This document shows, in pieces, positions 26,401 through 35,037 of a stretch of DNA of 64,000 bases (positions are counted from its first letter, which is position 1; each line of letters opens with the position of its first letter). The notes below the pieces were generated by a model, which worked only from the letters and a program-made list of their open reading frames with translations, was not told the DNA's origin and did no database searches. The position numbers and the translations under genes are program-made. The DNA lies in the NCBI RefSeq assembly GCF_015330125.1, contig NZ_JADDXR010000002.1, forward strand, positions 1,116,001 through 1,180,000. The letters run 5' to 3'. This DNA comes from Zobellia nedashkovskayae. Its GTDB lineage: Bacteria > Bacteroidota > Bacteroidia > Flavobacteriales > Flavobacteriaceae.

Positions 26401-26672
26401 ACACCTACTATTCTGGAGGCGCTTATGGCAACAATACATATAACTTGTATGATAAAGATTATTTAAGGTTGAAAAATGTTCAACTGGCATATGATTTTCC
26501 AAGTAAATTGGTTGAACCCTTCGGTCTTTCAAAATTTAGAGTTTACGTAAGCGGGTTGAATTTAGTTACGTGGGCTAAACAAGATATTTATGACCCTGAG
26601 TCAACGGTAACGAATGGACAGTTTTATCCTCAGCAATCCGTATTTAACACAGGGTTTAGTTTAACATTTTAA
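23448..26672 (+). CDS. SusC/RagA-type TonB-linked outer-membrane protein
   Basis: A 1074-residue TonB-dependent transporter that pairs with a SusD lipoprotein to import large nutrients across the outer membrane. It has a signal sequence (about residues 16-36), a CarboxypepD_reg domain (SVSGTITSASDGLPLPGVSV), the LDEVVVVGYGTQKKATVTGA segment that marks SusC proteins, the plug (NSLAGRLPGV, INIRGQNTLG, VLKDASAAIYGARAANGALI) and a long barrel. It is followed 9 bases later by the SusD gene. No glycoside hydrolases, sulfatases or regulators (HTCS, anti-sigma) are in the cluster. The substrate is unknown, and may not be a polysaccharide. Confidence 0.95.
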   Translation: MNYEPFFRRKGGLLKLCRFLTLFLFLGGISLPSIYAQEISVSGTITSASDGLPLPGVSVLDTEDPSTGVVADFDGNFTISLKNGNTSLRFSYIGFKPLITPVNGQKTLNVAMEEDVANLDEVVVVGYGTQKKATVTGAVTAVQGAILESSPAISVSNSLAGRLPGVVIIQTSGEPGNDESSINIRGQNTLGNNQPLIVIDGIPDRDGGVGRLNPDDIANISVLKDASAAIYGARAANGALIVTTKQGKAGKTTVTYKADFGLARPTSVPNMANASEYLTIMNELSIFNSNIPVDQWDAAWANMQSQGNYTIPGTDETVNAAFSPETVRGHREGLDPWLYPDTDWFDSTFKNYAEQSRHNLSVSGGSEAARFYTSIGYTDQDAIYKNSANRYQQYNFRINTDIEVNEYIKTKLGFSYRKEDRTFPTQGAGAIFRMLMRGRPNETAVWPNGLPGPDIENGQQPVVVTTNATGYDKRPTDYLQLTASVDITNPWVKGLKMTLLTGVDQSQQRQKLWETPWTLYSLDRDNYVATGNPVLTGAIKSNFTDPRLTQFSANNLNVNLTGLITYDTTFGDDHALGLLAGVTRESFQGEFFSAFRRNYLSPAVDQLFAGGSDQQNTNGSGFNRTRLGYYGRFQYDYKEKYLAEIIWRYDGSYIFPGADRFGFFPGVLAGWNISKEDWFNVKAIDFLKLRASYGQMGNDQVFFNDELQEYAFLNTYGFGEYPIDGNVVTTLQETVLPNSSFTWEKANNLNVGLDGIIIDGSLSFTLEYFLNKRDQILIQETGSTPGSSGISTLLPPVNAGKVSNEGFEFSFNYYGGNEDGFKYEIGFNGGYAKNTVDFLDEVPGIPDYQKMEGKPIGSFLVYESDGVFKDLSDISSNTLDYSAVKGDLEPGDMKFKDVNGDGAINDLDQVRLDESLFPNFNYGVTLNASYKNWDLSVLFQGATGAKLPIQTESGDIGNYLKYSYDNRWSIDNPSSEHPRLASRGDTYYSGGAYGNNTYNLYDKDYLRLKNVQLAYDFPSKLVEPFGLSKFRVYVSGLNLVTWAKQDIYDPESTVTNGQFYPQQSVFNTGFSLTF

Positions 26673-26681
26673 TAAAAAGTC

Positions 26682-28559
26682 ATGAAAAAAGAAAGATTAT
26701 TAATTTTAGGACTATTGGTGGTTGCTATGCTACCAATTTCCTGTAAAGAGGATTTTCTAGATACCCAACCCTTAGACAAAATCTCGGCTGATGCCACATG
26801 GTCTGACGGAGCGCTTTCTGAAGCATTCGTATTCAATGTATATGCATCATTGGGCTATGGTGGGTTTGAGGAAGAAAGTCTAGCCTCTCTTACAGATGAA
26901 GCTATGTTTACTCACTCTGGACGAGGTATAAACGTTATAAATGAGGGGACGCTATCTGCTGCAACTACCGGAAACGTTAACATAATTCCACAGTGGAACG
27001 AACTCTTCTCGGCAGTTAGAAAAGCTAATATCGCTCTACAGCAATTACCAGAATCAACTTTTGATAATGCAGATCTTAAAGATCGCTTAATGGGTGAATC
27101 TTATTTTTTAAGAGCATATTACTACCATCAACTAATGCGTTATTATGGTAGCGCACCACTTATTGACAAGCCTTATGATCTTAATGAAGATTATTCTATT
27201 GCTCGAGGTACTTATGCTGAAAACGTAGATTTTGTACTTAATGATATAGAAATGGCCATAACACTTCTTGACGGTAAAGACCAAACTCGCGGACGAGCTT
27301 CCAAACTTAGCGCAATGGGTTTAAAATCTAGAGTTTTGCTTTATGCCGCCAGTGATTTACGTGATGGTCCCACAGCCACTTCTAAATCTTCAGTTATTAG
27401 TAGTTACTCTAACTTAGATTTAGTGGCCTACCCATCCGGTGATCGTGATGCAAGATGGACAGCAGCTAGAACTGCATCCAAGGAAATTTTGGATATGACC
27501 TCAGGGTACAAATTAAACCTTTCTGCACCCGTATCTGCAGAAGAAGGTTTTCAAAATTACTTGTCTGTTTCAATGGGTGGTGGTAGTGCAATCGGAGATG
27601 CCGCAGCTAATGTTGAACTTCTTTTTGAACGTACACACTCACCATTATTTACACAAGAAAGCAACTGGCCTCTAGGAGGCATACACCAAGGTATTAACAA
27701 TGGGCCTAATGGATATCACAACTGGGCCGGAAACACTCCTATTCAACAGTTGGTAGACGATTACCAAATGATGGATGGGTCTGATTTTGACTGGGAAAAC
27801 CCTGCTCATGCTGCTGACCCATATGCTAACCGTGACCCTAGACTAAAAGCAACAATACTTTATGATGGTGCTGACTGGAAGCCACGACCTGATGATGTAA
27901 TCGCAATAGATCCTAATAATCAGATACAAACCGGATCTTATGACGATGGAAAAGGTGAAAAAATTGCAGGGGTAGATACCCGTAGTTCGGCAATTGAAAA
28001 CTGGAACGGTAGTAGAACCGGGTATTACGTTCGTAAATTTATTGATGCCGATCCTGCAATCGTTGACAACCAATCAAGCGCACAGGTAATTCCATGGCCT
28101 TTTATTCGTTATACGGAAATAGTCCTAAATTATGTAGAAGCTTCAATTGCCCTTGGTGACGAAGGTGAAGCTAGAGCTTGGCTAAATAAAATACGCTACA
28201 GAGTAGGAATGCCCGAGATAACAGCTTCAGGTGACGAACTAGTAGAAGCATATAGAAACGAGCGTAGAGTAGAACTTGCATACGAAGAACATCGTTATCA
28301 CGACGCAAGACGCTGGATGATTGCTGGAGAAACCTTAGGACGTGTGATTAAAACCATGAAAGTCGAGGCAACCTTAAAGCCTGGTGCAACGGCTCATGCC
28401 CCGTACAAATATGACCCAGCTGTTTATGATTACACATATAATGTGGTAGACAATACGGACAATGAGACCAGAACTTGGGATGATAAGATGTATTTTATGC
28501 CTATAAGTAGAGATGAAATTAATCGTAATGATTTATTGACTCAAAACCCTGGGTATTAA
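26682..28559 (+). CDS. SusD/RagB-type nutrient-binding lipoprotein
   Basis: A 625-residue surface lipoprotein, the lid partner of SusC. The lipobox ends in Cys21 (LPISC), followed by KEDFLDTQPLDKIS, which is typical of SusD N-termini. A TPR-like helical core follows, and the C-terminal part contains ARAWLNKIRYRVGMPEI, RNERRVELAYEEHRYHDARRW and PISRDEINRN. These are standard RagB/SusD signatures. It lies 9 bases after the SusC gene and before a strong hairpin. Ligand unknown. Confidence 0.95.
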   Translation: MKKERLLILGLLVVAMLPISCKEDFLDTQPLDKISADATWSDGALSEAFVFNVYASLGYGGFEEESLASLTDEAMFTHSGRGINVINEGTLSAATTGNVNIIPQWNELFSAVRKANIALQQLPESTFDNADLKDRLMGESYFLRAYYYHQLMRYYGSAPLIDKPYDLNEDYSIARGTYAENVDFVLNDIEMAITLLDGKDQTRGRASKLSAMGLKSRVLLYAASDLRDGPTATSKSSVISSYSNLDLVAYPSGDRDARWTAARTASKEILDMTSGYKLNLSAPVSAEEGFQNYLSVSMGGGSAIGDAAANVELLFERTHSPLFTQESNWPLGGIHQGINNGPNGYHNWAGNTPIQQLVDDYQMMDGSDFDWENPAHAADPYANRDPRLKATILYDGADWKPRPDDVIAIDPNNQIQTGSYDDGKGEKIAGVDTRSSAIENWNGSRTGYYVRKFIDADPAIVDNQSSAQVIPWPFIRYTEIVLNYVEASIALGDEGEARAWLNKIRYRVGMPEITASGDELVEAYRNERRVELAYEEHRYHDARRWMIAGETLGRVIKTMKVEATLKPGATAHAPYKYDPAVYDYTYNVVDNTDNETRTWDDKMYFMPISRDEINRNDLLTQNPGY

Positions 28560-28581
28560 TCCCACTTAATAATTTTTGTTG

Positions 28582-28615
28582 AAAATCTATCCGTTACTTA
28601 GCGGATAGATTTTTA
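28582..28615 (+). terminator. terminator or attenuator after susD-like gene
   Basis: A perfect 12-base stem (28582-28593 with 28602-28613), 8-base loop and T-rich tail (TTTTACTTTT). The next gene starts only 13 bases past the stem, so downstream genes may be partly uncoupled. The right end contains TACTTTTA, a near -7 box. Confidence 0.7.
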
Positions 28616-28625
28616 CTTTTATACT

Positions 28626-31600
28626 ATGACCACATCTCTTACCTCATACTTTGAATGGAAATATTTATTGATTGTTTTTTTGGCTCTTAGCTGTAAAAAC
28701 GAAACGAAGACACCCGAAGCCAATCTAGAAAAAAACAGTAGTGAACTATTTACTCTATTGGCTCCAGAGGAGACAAATATTCATTTTCAAAATGAACTTA
28801 ATGAAGGTTTAAATGCCAATGTGTTGGTATATGAATATCTTTATAACGGTGGAGGTGTTGCTACGGGAGATTTTAATGGTGATAATCAAATTGATATTTA
28901 CTTTACTTCCAATATGGGAGAAAACAAGTTCTACATCAACCAAGGTGAAATGACATTTCTTGATGCTACCAAAACGGCAAAAGTAGGTGGCAGACCGGGA
29001 CCATGGAAAACTGGTGTTTCTGCCGCCGATGTTAACGGCGACGGAAAATTAGACCTTTACCTTTGTTATTCTGGTGCTCTACCGCCACAAAAACGTAGTA
29101 ATCAACTCTTCATTAACCAAGGTAATGACCAAAACGGTACACCTATATTCGAAGAGCAAGCTAAAAAATACGGTCTTGATAGTGAAGCCTTTAGTAATCA
29201 AGGTTTCTTTTTTGATTACGACCATGATAATGATTTGGATATGTTATTGCTCAATCATAATCCAAAATCTCTTCCTGTATTAAATGAACGAAGTTCTAAA
29301 GAGTTATTAAAAAAAGACGACCTTTTACAAGGGGTCAGACTATACGAACAGAACAATGGTACATTTTCAGATATCACTACTATAGCTGGAATTAGTGGGT
29401 CAGCGCTTACCTATGGATTAGGTATAGGCATCAGTGACCTCAATAATGACGGGTGGTCAGACTTTTACGTATCTAACGACTACACTATACCAGACTATTT
29501 ATATATTAACAATAAAGACGGAACATTTACCAACTCAATAAAAGAACAGATTGGGCATACCAGTCATTTTTCAATGGGTAACGACATTGCTGATATAAAT
29601 AATGACGGTTGGTCTGATATTTTTACTTTAGATATGCTCCCAGAGAGTAACAACAGACAAAAGCTACTCTTAGCACCGGATAACTATGAAAAATTTGATT
29701 TGAACATTCGCAGTGGGTTTCATTACCAATACATGCGTAATATGTTGCAATTAAATAATGGTAATGGTACATATAGCGAAATAGGGCAACTGGCTGGTAT
29801 ATCTAACACAGATTGGAGCTGGGCGGCACTATTTGCGGACTATGATAATGATGGATACAAAGATTTATATGTAACCAATGGTTACTTTAAGGATTACACT
29901 AATCTGGACTTTATAAATTACATGGAAGATTATGTAAAATCTAAAGGACGATTAAAGCGAGAAGATGTATTAGAAATAATTCAGCAAATGCCATCTTCTA
30001 ATTTAACGAACTACTATTTTTCAAATCAACAAGGAAAGACTTTTAGCAACGAAACGGAAAGTAATGGCATGGGGCAACCTTCTAACAGTAATGGTGCCGC
30101 CTATGCAGATTTAGATAATGATGGGGACTTAGATTTAATTGTCAATAATATTAATAAACCTGCATTTGTCTATAGAAATGAAGCAAACAAAACCGAATCT
30201 AATTATCTTAATATTCAACTTAAAGGGGAAGGCCATAATACTCAAGGAATTGGCTCTAAAATAACTATCTATACAGATGGCAATCAGCAAAATATAGAGC
30301 AAATGCCCACTAGAGGGTATTTATCTACCGTTTCCTCTGTTTTACATTTTGGACTTGGTAAGACAAATGAAATTGATTCTCTAAAAATACTTTGGAATAC
30401 AGGGAAAAGCCAAACTATATTCAATGCCGTAGCTAACCAAACAATAATAGCCAATGAAAAAAATGCAGAACTGATAAATGAAAAAACCCTATCCCAAAAG
30501 GTTGTTTTCAAAAAAAAGAGTCAGGTAATAGATTACCTGCACCAAGGCTCTTCAATTAATGATTTTAAAAGACAATCACTACTAATCTCTCAACTTTCCC
30601 ATACTGGACCGTGCATGATTAATGAAGATATTAATCATGATGGTTTAAAAGATTTTATTATCGGGGGAGGTAAAAATCAAAGTACAGCCCTGTACCTTCA
30701 ACACAAAAATAACCGTTTTATTCGTCAATCTGTTCCGGACTTTGAAACCGATAAAAAAAGTCATGATACAGATGTAATGATTTTTGATGCCAATGGAGAT
30801 AACCATCCTGATATTTATATAGCCAGTGGAGGCTATCACGATTACCAACAACATGATGCCTTATTAGAAGACCGGCTTTATCTTGGTAATGGCAAAGGAG
30901 ATTTTACTAGAAAAAGGAATGCTCTTCCTAAAATCTTTTCAACTACGGGCTCTATAGCGGTAGAAGACGTAAATGGAGATGGTTTTCCTGATATTTTTGG
31001 AGGAGGAAGTATAATACCCGGGAAATACCCGGAAACAGCAGACAACTACCTTCTAATTAACGATGGTAACGGAATCTTTAAGAACGAAATAAAGTTCTTG
31101 GCTCCCGAAGCAGAACATCTTGGAATGGTTACGGATACAGAGTGGTTCGATGTAAATAATGATGGCAAAAAGGATCTTATAATTGTGGGCAAATGGATGC
31201 CTATCTCAATTTTCGTAAATGTAAATGGTAAGTTGGTAAATAAAACTAGTTCTTTAATTAGCCAACCATTAAAAGGCTGGTGGAACACCATAAAAATAGA
31301 TGATTTCAATTCTGACGGAAAACCAGATATTATTGTAGGCAACATAGGAACTAACACCCAATTTTCAGTTTCTTCGAAGGAACCTGCTGAACTATATTTT
31401 AAAGATTTTGATAAAAACGGCTCTATAGACCCTCTGTTTACTTTCTATATTCAGGGTTCCAATTATCCCTATCTTACCCGAGATGAACTTTTGGGTCAAT
31501 TACCCGGTAAAAGAAATAAATTTAATAGTTATAAAAGCTATGCAGACGCAAACATAAATACTATTTTTTCTGATTATGATTTAAAAGATGCTCAAAAGCT

Positions 31601-31970
31601 TACAGCAAATGAAATGGAAACATCCTTATTACTATCTAATACAAAAGGTACTTATGACATAGCAAAACTACCTTTGGAAGCTCAATATGCACCAACACAT
31701 TCTATAGTTGTAAGCGATTTTAATATTGATGGAAACCAAGACCTTCTACTTTTTGGAAATCATAACCATTACAAATTACGTTTGGGAAAATTTGATGCAA
31801 ATTATGGTGCTCTTTTCTATGGAAATGGAAAAGGTAATTTTAATTACCGAACACAAATTGAATCTGGCCTAAAGGTTAAGGGCCCTGTACAAAGCGCTAT
31901 TTGGGATAACAACCAATTATATTTAGGAATCTATGGCAGCGAGATACAGACCTACGAACTTGCTAAATAG
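28626..31970 (+). CDS. FG-GAP/VCBS-repeat ASPIC-UnbV lipoprotein
   Basis: A 1114-residue exported lipoprotein (lipobox ALSC, Cys23). It has a calcium-loop beta-propeller made of repeats with the D-x-N/D-x-D-G-x-x-D pattern (for example DFNGDNQIDIYF, DVNGDGKLDLYL, DLDNDGDLDLIV). An ASPIC/UnbV domain follows near residues 530-610 (GIGSKITIY, RGYLSTVSSVLHFGLG, SLKILWNTGKSQTI). A second propeller fills the C-terminal half (DANGDNHPDIYI, DVNGDGFPDIFG, DFNSDGKPDIIV). Such proteins sit beside SusCD pairs in Bacteroidota; their role, probably binding on the cell surface, is not known. It is followed by the haloperoxidase-like gene 17 bases later. Confidence 0.88.
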   Translation: MTTSLTSYFEWKYLLIVFLALSCKNETKTPEANLEKNSSELFTLLAPEETNIHFQNELNEGLNANVLVYEYLYNGGGVATGDFNGDNQIDIYFTSNMGENKFYINQGEMTFLDATKTAKVGGRPGPWKTGVSAADVNGDGKLDLYLCYSGALPPQKRSNQLFINQGNDQNGTPIFEEQAKKYGLDSEAFSNQGFFFDYDHDNDLDMLLLNHNPKSLPVLNERSSKELLKKDDLLQGVRLYEQNNGTFSDITTIAGISGSALTYGLGIGISDLNNDGWSDFYVSNDYTIPDYLYINNKDGTFTNSIKEQIGHTSHFSMGNDIADINNDGWSDIFTLDMLPESNNRQKLLLAPDNYEKFDLNIRSGFHYQYMRNMLQLNNGNGTYSEIGQLAGISNTDWSWAALFADYDNDGYKDLYVTNGYFKDYTNLDFINYMEDYVKSKGRLKREDVLEIIQQMPSSNLTNYYFSNQQGKTFSNETESNGMGQPSNSNGAAYADLDNDGDLDLIVNNINKPAFVYRNEANKTESNYLNIQLKGEGHNTQGIGSKITIYTDGNQQNIEQMPTRGYLSTVSSVLHFGLGKTNEIDSLKILWNTGKSQTIFNAVANQTIIANEKNAELINEKTLSQKVVFKKKSQVIDYLHQGSSINDFKRQSLLISQLSHTGPCMINEDINHDGLKDFIIGGGKNQSTALYLQHKNNRFIRQSVPDFETDKKSHDTDVMIFDANGDNHPDIYIASGGYHDYQQHDALLEDRLYLGNGKGDFTRKRNALPKIFSTTGSIAVEDVNGDGFPDIFGGGSIIPGKYPETADNYLLINDGNGIFKNEIKFLAPEAEHLGMVTDTEWFDVNNDGKKDLIIVGKWMPISIFVNVNGKLVNKTSSLISQPLKGWWNTIKIDDFNSDGKPDIIVGNIGTNTQFSVSSKEPAELYFKDFDKNGSIDPLFTFYIQGSNYPYLTRDELLGQLPGKRNKFNSYKSYADANINTIFSDYDLKDAQKLTANEMETSLLLSNTKGTYDIAKLPLEAQYAPTHSIVVSDFNIDGNQDLLLFGNHNHYKLRLGKFDANYGALFYGNGKGNFNYRTQIESGLKVKGPVQSAIWDNNQLYLGIYGSEIQTYELAK

Positions 31971-31987
31971 CATTTGGAATAAAAACT

Positions 31988-33346
31988 ATGAAGAAAGTAA
32001 TTTTAGCCATTTCTTATGGCCTATCAATAGTAGTAATACTCTTTAACCTTGGTTGTTCAACTTCTAGTGAAAAGCAACTATCAGAACAGGATGTGGCAAT
32101 TGAATGGGCAGATATGTCACTTTTCATAACACAATACACACCATCAAACTCCCCAACTTTTGCCTCTCGTGGTTTCGCGTATATTGGATTAACAATGTAC
32201 GAATCTATCGTTAATGGCTATGCTTCAAACATATCTCTAGAAGGTCAGTTAGATGGGCTTACAAACCTTCCTAAGCCAGACCCATCGCTAACTTATGATT
32301 GGGTACTTTCATTTAATGCAGCACAGGCAGATATTTTAAGGAGCATTTATGTACAGACTTCTAACGAGAATAAAGTACGTATAGATTCATTAGAAAATGC
32401 TATCCATAAGCAGTATTCGAATCTATTGGACAACAAAGAAACTGCTGAGCGATCGGCGGCTTACGGGAAAGCCGTTGCATCTGCTATTTTTGAATGGTCA
32501 AAAACGGATGGAGGCCATAGAGGTTATCTAGAAAATTTTGACAAGAAAATGATTCATCCAAACCGTCCGGGATCATGGAAACCTCCTTTATTCGCGCAAT
32601 CTTTTAGTCACCATCCATTACACCCACATTGGGGCGAGAATAGAACTTTTGACAAAAAAAACCGTTCCTTACCACTACCTCATTTTATACCTTATGACAC
32701 CTTATCAAATTCTCCTTACTACCAAGAATTTTTGCAGGTCTACGAGAAAGATTTAGCACTTACTAAATTAGAAAAAGAAGCAGCTATATGGTGGGGAGAT
32801 GATCCTGATGTAACTTTTACACCTCCTGGACACTCCTTTTATATAGCCTCCTTGGCTATCGAACAAAAAAAACCATCTTTCATTAAATGTGCAGAGGTCT
32901 ATGCAAAAACAAGTATTGCCGTTGCAGATTCTTTTATTAAGTGTTGGGAATGGAAATTTCACTTTTTTTCAGAACGAGCCAATACGTTTATTCCAAAACA
33001 TATAGATGAAGAATGGGAATCCTTTTGGCCAGACCCGCCTTTTCCTGCATTTCCCTCAGGTCATGCTATCCAAGCTGCTGCGGCTGCCACTGTTCTAGAA
33101 GATTCTTTTGGGAAACAATTTCATTTTATAGATAAAGCCCATGAGGGCAGAGAGCGTGATGATGTTCGGGACACTGATTTTGTTCCAAGAGTATTCAATT
33201 CATTTTGGGAAGCCGCAGAAGAAACAGCAGACTCAAGATTCTATGGAGGCATTCATACGCCTCAGGATAATAGCGTAGGCTTGGAAGAAGGAATTAAAAT
33301 AGCCAAAAATATCATTGAATTAGACTGGACAAAAACAGACCCATGA
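31988..33346 (+). CDS. vanadium-haloperoxidase/PAP2-fold lipoprotein
   Basis: A 452-residue lipoprotein (lipobox LGCS, Cys23) of the vanadium-dependent haloperoxidase family, which shares its fold and oxyanion pocket with PAP2 acid phosphatases. The pocket residues are visible in the canonical order: Lys323-x6-Arg330, Ser357-Gly358-His359 in FPSGHA, and Arg417-x5-His423 in RFYGGIHTPQD. The Pro that usually follows the first arginine is Ala331. It could oxidise halides with peroxide or remove phosphate; sequence does not decide. It lies between two FG-GAP/ASPIC genes and overlaps the next gene by 4 bases (ATGA), so it is translationally coupled to it. Confidence 0.87.
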   Translation: MKKVILAISYGLSIVVILFNLGCSTSSEKQLSEQDVAIEWADMSLFITQYTPSNSPTFASRGFAYIGLTMYESIVNGYASNISLEGQLDGLTNLPKPDPSLTYDWVLSFNAAQADILRSIYVQTSNENKVRIDSLENAIHKQYSNLLDNKETAERSAAYGKAVASAIFEWSKTDGGHRGYLENFDKKMIHPNRPGSWKPPLFAQSFSHHPLHPHWGENRTFDKKNRSLPLPHFIPYDTLSNSPYYQEFLQVYEKDLALTKLEKEAAIWWGDDPDVTFTPPGHSFYIASLAIEQKKPSFIKCAEVYAKTSIAVADSFIKCWEWKFHFFSERANTFIPKHIDEEWESFWPDPPFPAFPSGHAIQAAAAATVLEDSFGKQFHFIDKAHEGRERDDVRDTDFVPRVFNSFWEAAEETADSRFYGGIHTPQDNSVGLEEGIKIAKNIIELDWTKTDP

Positions 33347-35028
33347 GAAAAAAGTTTTATTCTTTCTTACTTCTTAATTTTATAACCTTCATTTCTTGTT
33401 TAGGTCAAACAGCTTTTACGGACATTACTGAAGCAGCTGGAATTAATCATCAATTTCAAGTTTATGAAGGAACATTTGGTGGAGGCGCCACTGTTTTTGA
33501 TTTTAATAATGACGGTTTTGAAGATGTATTTATAACCAGCGGCACAAAACCAGACGTACTATACTTCAACAACGGAGATGGTACATTTAAAAATATTTAT
33601 GAGAATTCAGGTTTAGAGGCTAGTAAAAACTATGTTACTCAAGGCGCGGTTAGTGCAGATATAAACCGTGATGGATTTCGCGATCTTTTCATCACAACAA
33701 TCAATACAACTGACAGTACGAATATTATTCCTAGGGCGGAAAATTTGCTTTTCCTTAATAACGGCAACTCAACTTTTAGAAATGCCACATCAGAATATCA
33801 ACTAAGTGAATTAAACTCCTTCAGTACAGGCCCAAGTTTTGGAGATATAAATGCTGACGGATATCCTGACCTTTTTGTTGGTAATTATTTCCAAGAGTTT
33901 AAGGGCGAACTTGGAGTTTTAAAAGACGCTACCATAGTAAGTGCAAACCAGACATCAAAAAGCTACCTACTACTGAACAAGAATGGAAAAACATTTGAAA
34001 ACGTTTACGAAGATTATAACCTAGGCCATAAGGGTTTTGGTTTTGGTGGAGTTTTTACAGATTATGATAACGATGGTAACCAAGATTTACTGGTCAATCA
34101 AGATTTTGGTTATAAGGCTGTTCCTAATTTTCTATATAAGAACTTATATCCTGAGAAATCATTCCTAGATGTTAGCGAAGAAAAGGGTATGGATCTAAAG
34201 GAGAACGCTATGGGTTCCTCTGTTGGAGATTTTAATGGTGATGGACTATTGGATTATTACGTCACGAACATAAAATTCAACCTTTTAATGCAAAACCAAG
34301 GTGAAGGAAAGCCTTTTATAGATAAGGCCAAGGAATTGGGAACCTATAATCTAGCCATAAGCTGGGGAGCAAACTTCGCAGATTTTGACCATGACGGAGA
34401 TTTAGACCTTTTTGTTTCAAATGGAGATTTGAACCCTAATTGCACACCCATGGGCAACTTTTATTTTGAGAATGAAAATGCTGCTTTTACCGAAAAAGGA
34501 AGGTCAAAAGGTTTAAACGACTATGGTATAGGCCGAGGCTCTGTAGTTTTTGATATAGAAAATGATGGCGATCTAGATTTATTAGTTGTAAATCAAAAAC
34601 CAACTTTAGAATACCCAACTCCGTCAAGAACTAAATTGTACAGAAATGATTTTGCAACTGGAAACTGGCTGAAAGTAGTATTAAAGGGAGTGAATGCCGA
34701 AAAAAACGGTATTGGGTCTAGAGTTGAAATAGTGGCCAATGGCCAACGTATGATACGTGAAATTGACGGTGGAGGATCCAGCCACCTGTCTCAAAACTCA
34801 CTCATAGCCCATTTTGGGCTCTCCAGCACCACAAAAGTGGATTCGGTAATAGTTACTTGGGTAGGCGGGGAAAAGCAAGTTTTACTTGACCAAAAAGTCA
34901 ATCAACAAATAACTATAACTGAAATTCCAGTAGAAAAAAAACAATCCTATTGGTTGATTGGTATTGTAGCAACTGGCATCTGCTTATCAGTTCTTTTAAT
35001 CTATCGCAGAAAATCAGTAATTAAATAG
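33343..35028 (+). CDS. FG-GAP/ASPIC-UnbV repeat protein with C-terminal membrane anchor
   Basis: A 561-residue exported protein with a signal sequence (about residues 5-21, ISCLGQ). FG-GAP repeats with calcium-type loops (DFNNDGFEDVFI, DINRDGFRDLFI, DYDNDGNQDLLV, DFNGDGLLDYYV, DFDHDGDLDLFV) form a propeller. An ASPIC/UnbV domain follows near residues 430-520 (GIGSRVEIVANGQRMIREIDGG, SLIAHFGLSS, VIVTWVGGEKQ). The chain ends with a single transmembrane helix (about 535-555) and basic residues. It overlaps the haloperoxidase-like gene by 4 bases. The pairing with a larger homologue two genes upstream suggests they act together. Molecular function unknown. Confidence 0.87.
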   Translation: MRKKFYSFLLLNFITFISCLGQTAFTDITEAAGINHQFQVYEGTFGGGATVFDFNNDGFEDVFITSGTKPDVLYFNNGDGTFKNIYENSGLEASKNYVTQGAVSADINRDGFRDLFITTINTTDSTNIIPRAENLLFLNNGNSTFRNATSEYQLSELNSFSTGPSFGDINADGYPDLFVGNYFQEFKGELGVLKDATIVSANQTSKSYLLLNKNGKTFENVYEDYNLGHKGFGFGGVFTDYDNDGNQDLLVNQDFGYKAVPNFLYKNLYPEKSFLDVSEEKGMDLKENAMGSSVGDFNGDGLLDYYVTNIKFNLLMQNQGEGKPFIDKAKELGTYNLAISWGANFADFDHDGDLDLFVSNGDLNPNCTPMGNFYFENENAAFTEKGRSKGLNDYGIGRGSVVFDIENDGDLDLLVVNQKPTLEYPTPSRTKLYRNDFATGNWLKVVLKGVNAEKNGIGSRVEIVANGQRMIREIDGGGSSHLSQNSLIAHFGLSSTTKVDSVIVTWVGGEKQVLLDQKVNQQITITEIPVEKKQSYWLIGIVATGICLSVLLIYRRKSVIK

Positions 35029-35037
35029 AAGACTTAA

